DNA from: Synechococcus sp. UW140
Lineage (GTDB): Bacteria > Cyanobacteriota > Cyanobacteriia > PCC-6307 > Cyanobiaceae
Reading direction: 5' to 3'
NCBI GenBank assembly: GCA_945878795.1
Contig: CAMDWF010000057.1
Location: 1-10,329, forward strand
DNA length: 10,329 bases
Below, piece after piece: positions 5,291 to 10,329 of this stretch. The first letter of the stretch is position 1, and every line of letters begins with the position of its first letter. Below the pieces are notes generated by a model that was not told the origin of the DNA, searched no databases, and worked only from the letters and a program-made list of their open reading frames with translations. A program made the position numbers and the translations under genes.

Positions 5291-8200
5291 GCCACTCCAC
5301 CTCGGTAGGTTGGTAATTCGGCGTTGAGGCTAAGCACCTGGCTGGGCTGCCCGAGGGGATTGGAGAGATCGAAGCCGCGCACATGGGGGCCGCCTCCAGG
5401 GCCGGCGCCAGTGAGCACCGTGCTGACCCCAGGGGCTGTTGGGGACATCATGCTGCCCACTTCGACGCCACCGCGGAATAACGGGTCGTAAGCAAAGAAG
5501 CTGCTCACAGTGCTTACGGTGCCATCGGTGGCCCGGCTGAAGGCCTTGACATGGGGGCCGCCACCGGCTCCGGCGCCGGTAATGATCTCATCAGCGCCAA
5601 GGCCATCGATGTTGCCGCTGGCCACACTCACGCCGCCGCGGAAGTTGGCGTCGTAGGCAAAGAAACTGGCCAGTTCCCGGAGCTCGCCAAGGGCCGGCGC
5701 CGGGGCGCCGAAACCGAACGCCCTCACGTGGGGGCCACCGCCAGCGCCGGCACCGGTGATGATGTCGAAGGCGCCATCGCCATTCACATCACCGGCGGCC
5801 ACGCTCACCCCGCCGCGGAAGTTGGGGTTGTAGGCAAAGAAGCTGGCGACCTCCTGCGGTGTGGCCCGGCCGCCACTGAAGTTCAGCGCAAAGGCCCTGA
5901 CATGGGGGCCACCGCCGGCACCGGCGCCGGTGATCAGTTCATTAGTGCCATCTCCATTGAGATCACCGACGGCCACGTTCACGCCACCCCTGAAGTTGGA
6001 GTCGTAGGCATAGAAACTGGCGATTTCGTTGCCACTGAGGCCATCGAACACCTTCACGTGGGGACCACCGCCGGGACCCGCAGCCACCACGATGTCCTTG
6101 ATGCCGTCGTTGTTGAGATAGCCATAGGCCACGGAAACGGGGCCATTGAAAGTTTCGAAAGCTCGGAACTGTCTCAGCGCGCTGCCTGATGCATCCATCA
6201 ACTTGACCTGGGACTGACCAGCCGCTCCCGCACCGGTGACGAAGGCACCCTGACGATCGAGAACGGTATCGCTGCGGGAGGCGAGATTCTGAAGTCGTTG
6301 ATCTCCTGCCAAGGGAGCATCCGCCTGGCTATAGGCAGCCAGAGGCGTTGCATGCCTGGACTTAAGGTATTCGGCCAGGGCATCCTGTTCAGTGCCATCG
6401 CCACTGAAGGTGGCGGCTCCGGTGAAGGGTGCTGTGGGATTGAACAGGTCAACCCGATTGGATGGCCCTGCAACGTTCTGAACCGAATCCGTGGGGAATG
6501 GGTAACTGTCCCCACCGGCAGCTAGGAAGTTCAAAGTAACCATCCGGAACGTGCGGGCTGGATTTCCCACCAAGGCTCCACCACGCACCACCACATCAAG
6601 ATCCTTGCCCTGGCTGTCCTCAATCGTGAGGTTCATAATGCGGCTGCCGGCGGGCTTGGTGAGATCGAAGCTGAAGGCCACGCCGCTCACTTGGGGGAAG
6701 CGTCCCTGATTCGGATACAGGGCAATGCCGTGTTCGAGCAACTCCTTGAGCTTGCTGGCGCTCACGGTGACCAGGGAGAGACTGTTGTTGAAACGCAGCG
6801 AGTTTTCAATGTCGAGAGTGGAAACACCGCCCGCAGGCTTATTGGCGGCAGGATTGGCGAACGTGGGCAGCTTGGCGCCACTCACCACATCAATACCCCC
6901 GATCTGTGAACGAACACCGCCGCCATTCTTCAAAGACAGCACCACCGTGGGGTCGATTTTCCTGGCGTAGTCGAGATTGGCATCTGCCGTGAGATCGCCC
7001 AGGTTGGTTTCCTCGGAGCGCACGAAGGCCCGCTCGCCTTCGAGATACACATTCGAGAAGCCCCACACCTGGCCATCTTTGCTGGCGATCACGGCCTGCA
7101 CGGCATCGGTGAGATCCTGCACGTTCTCGGCCTTGGTGCCCTCGGCGAAGGCCGTGGTGGCCAGCTGGTTTTCGGCTACGTTCCAGGCCTTGGCCACATT
7201 GGCGGCGGTGGCGGCAATGGCACCGCTCACCAGGGGATCGACGCTGCCCGGGATGATGCGTCCCTGGGCATCGAAATCCACCACCAGGCGGCCGATATAG
7301 GTGTATTCGTTGTCGGTGTTGACGATCAGGGTGGGTGCTCCATCGGCCCCTTGGGTCACTAGTGGATAGGTGTCAGCAAAGTTGGCGGCATGGCCCGGGA
7401 AGGCCACGGCCTGATCGTTGCTGTCGCCCAGGCGGGTGTTGGAGCCGGCCGAGAGGATGATGTCCACGCCACGGAGCAGCGGCGCAAGCGCTTTCTCATT
7501 GGCGATCTGCTGCAGGTGGGCCATCAGGATCACCTTGTTCACGCCCTGATTGATCAGGTCATCGATCACCGGTTGCAGCTGGCTGGCCAGCAGCACCATG
7601 TCGTCGCGCTCTGAGCCGTCGCCAGTGAAGCCCTTGACCTCCACGCCGCCGGTGGAGCTGATCTGCTCCAGCACCTGGGTAGTGGCACCCACCAGGCCGA
7701 TCTTCTCGCCGTTCTTGGTGACCACCGCCGAAGGCACGATGCGGCCCTTCTGGGAGCTGGCCTCCTCCAGACCAGCTGCGGTGGGGGTGTTGGTGAAGCG
7801 TGGATTCAGATCCGCATCGGCGCTGAAATCGAGGTTGGCCGACAGGTAGGGGAATTGGGCACCCACCCAACCGGAGGCTGGCGTGAAGGAATCGCGGAAC
7901 ACCCGTGAACCCAAGTCAAATTCGTGATTGCCAATCGTGGAAGCCTCCACGCCGATCAGGTTGTGGATGGCAACATCCACAGCACCGATCGGATGGTTGG
8001 TGCTGGCGGCCATGCTGATGGTGGAACCGGTCACCGCGTTGAGCTCATCGCGCACGCTGATGTCGGTGCCGCCATTGAGGAAGGGGCTGGGGATGAAATT
8101 GTCGCCGCCAGCGAGAATCAGCGTGTTGGCATAGGTGTTGTCATAGCCATCGACGAGCGCCGCGAGGTTAGGGGCCGTCTGGGAGGCCAGCAGGCCGGCT

Positions 8201-10329
8201 TCACCATCGGAGAGATGCAGAAGCTGCAGGCGATAGGGGATCGGGAAATCAACCAGCGAAACAACATCGTTGCCTTCGCTGGAGGCGATCACGCTGCGGG
8301 CGGCATTGGTGGCACTGGTGAGGAAGGTGATCCCCTCAATCCGCTGGGCACCGGGAAACCGAATGGGATCAACTGCCACCGGGGCATAGGGATTGGTCAC
8401 ATCGAAGATCGCCGCCATGCTCGTGGTGGTGCGCTCCAGGGCCACGAAGGCATAGGTGCGGCCATTGGTGCTGAAGACCTCCACCATCTCGGGTTCGACA
8501 CCCTTGGCATCCTCACGGTCGTTGACGGGATAGATGCCTAGGGCATTCGCAAGGTTTTCCAGAGCCACACCGGAATCAAACACGGCATTGCCCTTGGAGT
8601 CGTAGATCCGCAGGGAGCGTGAACCCGGCGTGTAGGCCTGATCGACGATGCCGTCGCGATCAAGATCGCCGGTATTCGTGAAGATGCTCAGCCGTTGGGC
8701 GTTGGTGGCCAGAAGTCCTGCCTTCTGGGCAGTGGTGGCACTGCCTGCCGCCGTGAGCAGGGCAGAGACCCGAGCGGTTTCATCGGGATCGAGAAAATCA
8801 TTGCGATCGTCACCCTCACCAGCCGCCAAAATAAAATTTTCGCCATTGAAAGAGAACGTGGCCAAGCCATCCGGCATCACCAGGCCATAAACGTCGTGGT
8901 TGCTGGCAGGCGTATAGCCGCCATTGGCATTGTCTTCAGTATCAACAGCCGGATCATTGAAGGTCACCACGGTGAAAGCATTGCCACTGGCGCCCTCGCC
9001 GCCGAAATCGTTGTCGTAGTTGATAACAACGGCGCCGTCGTCCCGCAGGGTGAGGCCCTCGGGTTTGTCATAGCTGAGCGTGCCGCCCACCGAAGGCAGG
9101 TTGAATAGCTCCACCTTGTTGGCCAGCTGGATGCCGGCGGCGGCCAGGCGATCGGCGCTTGAGGCGTTGTAGACACCACTCACCAACGTGAGGCTGTTGT
9201 CGAGCAGCTCGGGGCTGGTCACGCTGATCGCGTCCAGCCAGCTGGCGGTGCCGGTTACACCGGCCTTGGCGGTGGCCATCACACTGAGCTCACCGATCTC
9301 CACCTGGCTGGTGGGAGATGTAACAGCCTTGTGGATCTGATCAGCGATCAGGAAATAGCTGTACTTGCTGGTGTCGTAGCCGCTGACGCCTGTCAGGTAG
9401 CTGCTGATATCAACGATGCCCGATGATTCCTCATCATTGGTGATGAAGTTGGGGTTGGTGGCACTGGTGCCGCCGAACAGGAGCGGATTGTGCTGCGCCA
9501 GCTCCACCAGCGTGTCTGTGCTGGGGTTGTAGCGCCAGATCTTGGCCAGGCGGGCGTTGCCGCCGGGATCTTCCTGCAGCAGGATCGAGCCGTCATCGGC
9601 CACGGTCATGTTGTCGAGCATGACCTGGCCTTCGCTGCCGTTGAGCAGCATCTTCACCGTGCCGCCGGCCTCGGGGGTGGCGGGGTTGCTGAACTCCAGA
9701 GCCCAGAGGCGGCTGGCACTGGTGGCCGTGGCGGTGGTGACGAAATAGAAGGTCTTACCGTCCTTGCTCCAGGCGCCATCCTCGGGCCGCAGCCAGTTGG
9801 TCACACCGGCCGCAATGCTCTCGCTGTTCAGTGTGGTGCCGGTCTTGGCCTTGACATCACCCAGATTGACGAGTTCAAAGGTGCCGACACCGCTGCCATT
9901 CAGGCCCAGGCCCGTTTCATTGGGGCTGGCCAGGTTGCCTGTCTCGGTGTTGGTGGTGCCAGTGGAGTTGACGCGGACGCCGTAGGTGATGCCACCGGCT
10001 AGGCCGGCCTGCTGGATCGCGTTGCCGGTGGTGGATTTGTTGCCGACGTAGAGGTAAACCTGGCCGTTGGTGATCGTGTCATCGAGGCTGGCCACGACGG
10101 TTTTGTCCTGGGCAAAGGGGTTGGCAACAACGTTCTCGAACGAGAGGTTGCCGAGGCTTGCCACCTCATACACCTTGCCTGCATCAGTGCCGTCGAGTAC
10201 GTGGGCAAAAGCACGGCCTTCAGCTCCGGATTCCTCGCCGGAGAGGAAGATGCGACCGGCGTAGCCGTTGGTGCCGTTGCGGAAGGCGGTGGCGGCGGGC
10301 AGGTCTGCCGAGCAGAAGCGGTTAAATGC
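5281..10329 (-). CDS. Giant multidomain extracellular phosphatase: PhoX-like (DUF839) + choice-of-anchor I/phytase-like + 5'-nucleotidase + FG-GAP repeats; N-terminus outside window
   Basis: The frame is open to the right edge: 1682 residues are visible and no start is needed at the GTG at 10173, since family sequence continues upstream (CSADLPAATAF, RIFLSGEESGAEGRAFAH). Residues 1 to about 355 are PhoX/DUF839-like (EDGAWSKDGKTFYFVTTA, ILLQEDPGGNARLAKIWRY, DEESSGIVD). About 375-700 is a phytase-like/choice-of-anchor I propeller region (YDNDFGGEG, EGITFLTSATNAARS). About 700-1000 is a metallophosphoesterase: LHLSDGEAG (H705, D708), GGDNF (D743), GNHEFDLG (N801, H802), MAHLQQ (H938), GSNTRLGD. 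About 1030-1260 is the 5'-nucleotidase C-terminal domain (NGGGVRS from N1135). About 1374-1682 is an FG-GAP-like array. It would release phosphate from organic esters outside the cytoplasm, probably under phosphate limitation; the promoter is not visible. It resembles the atypical large PhoA-type alkaline phosphatases of cyanobacteria. No RTX nonapeptides are seen; the export signal is unknown. Confidence 0.9.
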   Translation of the reverse strand, partial: AFNRFCSADLPAATAFRNGTNGYAGRIFLSGEESGAEGRAFAHVLDGTDAGKVYEVASLGNLSFENVVANPFAQDKTVVASLDDTITNGQVYLYVGNKSTTGNAIQQAGLAGGITYGVRVNSTGTTNTETGNLASPNETGLGLNGSGVGTFELVNLGDVKAKTGTTLNSESIAAGVTNWLRPEDGAWSKDGKTFYFVTTATATSASRLWALEFSNPATPEAGGTVKMLLNGSEGQVMLDNMTVADDGSILLQEDPGGNARLAKIWRYNPSTDTLVELAQHNPLLFGGTSATNPNFITNDEESSGIVDISSYLTGVSGYDTSKYSYFLIADQIHKAVTSPTSQVEIGELSVMATAKAGVTGTASWLDAISVTSPELLDNSLTLVSGVYNASSADRLAAAGIQLANKVELFNLPSVGGTLSYDKPEGLTLRDDGAVVINYDNDFGGEGASGNAFTVVTFNDPAVDTEDNANGGYTPASNHDVYGLVMPDGLATFSFNGENFILAAGEGDDRNDFLDPDETARVSALLTAAGSATTAQKAGLLATNAQRLSIFTNTGDLDRDGIVDQAYTPGSRSLRIYDSKGNAVFDSGVALENLANALGIYPVNDREDAKGVEPEMVEVFSTNGRTYAFVALERTTTSMAAIFDVTNPYAPVAVDPIRFPGAQRIEGITFLTSATNAARSVIASSEGNDVVSLVDFPIPYRLQLLHLSDGEAGLLASQTAPNLAALVDGYDNTYANTLILAGGDNFIPSPFLNGGTDISVRDELNAVTGSTISMAASTNHPIGAVDVAIHNLIGVEASTIGNHEFDLGSRVFRDSFTPASGWVGAQFPYLSANLDFSADADLNPRFTNTPTAAGLEEASSQKGRIVPSAVVTKNGEKIGLVGATTQVLEQISSTGGVEVKGFTGDGSERDDMVLLASQLQPVIDDLINQGVNKVILMAHLQQIANEKALAPLLRGVDIILSAGSNTRLGDSNDQAVAFPGHAANFADTYPLVTQGADGAPTLIVNTDNEYTYIGRLVVDFDAQGRIIPGSVDPLVSGAIAATAANVAKAWNVAENQLATTAFAEGTKAENVQDLTDAVQAVIASKDGQVWGFSNVYLEGERAFVRSEETNLGDLTADANLDYARKIDPTVVLSLKNGGGVRSQIGGIDVVSGAKLPTFANPAANKPAGGVSTLDIENSLRFNNSLSLVTVSASKLKELLEHGIALYPNQGRFPQVSGVAFSFDLTKPAGSRIMNLTIEDSQGKDLDVVVRGGALVGNPARTFRMVTLNFLAAGGDSYPFPTDSVQNVAGPSNRVDLFNPTAPFTGAATFSGDGTEQDALAEYLKSRHATPLAAYSQADAPLAGDQRLQNLASRSDTVLDRQGAFVTGAGAAGQSQVKLMDASGSALRQFRAFETFNGPVSVAYGYLNNDGIKDIVVAAGPGGGPHVKVFDGLSGNEIASFYAYDSNFRGGVNVAVGDLNGDGTNELITGAGAGGGPHVRAFALNFSGGRATPQEVASFFAYNPNFRGGVSVAAGDVNGDGAFDIITGAGAGGGPHVRAFGFGAPAPALGELRELASFFAYDANFRGGVSVASGNIDGLGADEIITGAGAGGGPHVKAFSRATDGTVSTVSSFFAYDPLFRGGVEVGSMMSPTAPGVSTVLTGAGPGGGPHVRGFDLSNPLGQPSQVLSLNAELPTYRGGVAVS
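5284..6220 (-). repeat. Array of FG-GAP/VCBS-like protein repeats, about 52-59 residues each
   Basis: Coding repeats at the C-terminus of the phosphatase. Each unit carries a G-G-G-P-H-V core, e.g. TGAGAGGGPHVRAF, then SFFAYDxNFRGGVxVA, then a calcium-loop-like DxNGDG segment. The GGGPHV cores lie near 6056-6085, 5900-5931, 5726-5757, 5549-5580 and 5381-5409. A degenerate first copy (TGAGAAGQSQVKLMD) precedes them, around 6190-6235. The loop is D-type in units beginning near residues 1404 (YLNNDG), 1456 (DLNGDG) and 1514 (DVNGDG), altered at 1573 (NIDGLG) and lost in the last unit. Such repeats form beta-propeller blades in cell-surface proteins. The DNA copies differ mostly at synonymous positions. 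Confidence 0.9.

Noticed and set aside
5118..5327. Plus-strand 69-codon frame in the gap between the membrane protein and the phosphatase gene
   Set aside because: No recognisable motif, runs antisense into the phosphatase C-terminus, and has no convincing ribosome binding site.
5381..6085. Glycine-rich GAGAGGGPHV repeats as RTX calcium-binding repeats of a type I secretion substrate
   Set aside because: They lack the GGxGxDxUx nonapeptide spacing and occur at 52-59-residue intervals, which fits FG-GAP/VCBS-like blades; a link with the HlyD gene at the other end of the window is therefore not supported.
5551..6189. Plus-strand 212-codon open frame with a repetitive product
   Set aside because: It is the antisense reading of the FG-GAP repeats; its periodicity is inherited from the real minus-strand repeats.
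7924..8541. Plus-strand 205-codon open frame
   Set aside because: Antisense of the metallophosphoesterase and choice-of-anchor region; no recognisable motif, while the minus strand carries GNHEFDLG and other family motifs.
9490..10002. Plus-strand 170-codon open frame
   Set aside because: Antisense of the PhoX-like domain, with A/G-rich shadow composition.

Overview
The window looks like cyanobacterial chromosome, most likely from the high-GC Synechococcus/Cyanobium group. This rests on the gene content: a cyanobacterial-type cyanase with an NtcA-like promoter element, a bacterial-type glycerate kinase of the photorespiratory pathway, a cyanobacterial-type TVP38/TMEM64 remnant, and a very large extracellular phosphatase of the kind seen in aquatic cyanobacteria. 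The organism call is inference from family resemblance; no marker RNA gene is present. I see no CRISPR array, tRNA, rRNA, insertion sequence or attachment site.

Layout, left to right. (1) 1-1007, plus strand: the 3' part of an HlyD-type membrane fusion protein of a secretion system, followed with a TGATG overlap by a 58-codon unrecognised small ORF. (2) 1027-1272, minus strand: a decayed, internally deleted TVP38/TMEM64 (DedA-like) membrane-protein gene with an in-frame stop. (3) 1293-2417, plus: a complete CorA-type Mg/Co transporter. (4) 2456-3613, minus: glycerate kinase, convergent with corA; a 9-bp inverted repeat lies between the two ends. (5) 3722-4165, plus: cyanase (cynS), divergent from glycerate kinase, with an NtcA-like box plus a -10 element in the 108-bp gap. 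(6) 4166-4381: no gene seen; only weak inverted repeats. (7) 4382-5080, minus: a conserved multi-pass membrane protein of unknown function. (8) 5081-5280: no gene seen, only small inverted repeats next to the following stop codon. (9) 5281 to the right edge, minus: one open frame of 1682 visible codons without a start in the window. It encodes a PhoX-like (DUF839) domain, a choice-of-anchor I/phytase-like propeller region, a metallophosphoesterase/5'-nucleotidase and a C-terminal array of FG-GAP-like repeats.

Functionally the window is a mosaic of nutrient-acquisition and housekeeping genes: phosphate from organic esters (large phosphatase), nitrogen and CO2 from cyanate (cynS), glycerate recycling (glycerate kinase), divalent metals (corA) and export (HlyD). 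They face different ways and do not form one operon. Base composition differs visibly along the window: HlyD and corA are much less GC-rich than glycerate kinase. I found no clearly new multi-gene system. The best leads are the multi-enzyme phosphatase with its altered metal-binding motifs, the coupled 58-aa ORF, the TVP38 remnant and the NtcA-like cynS promoter.
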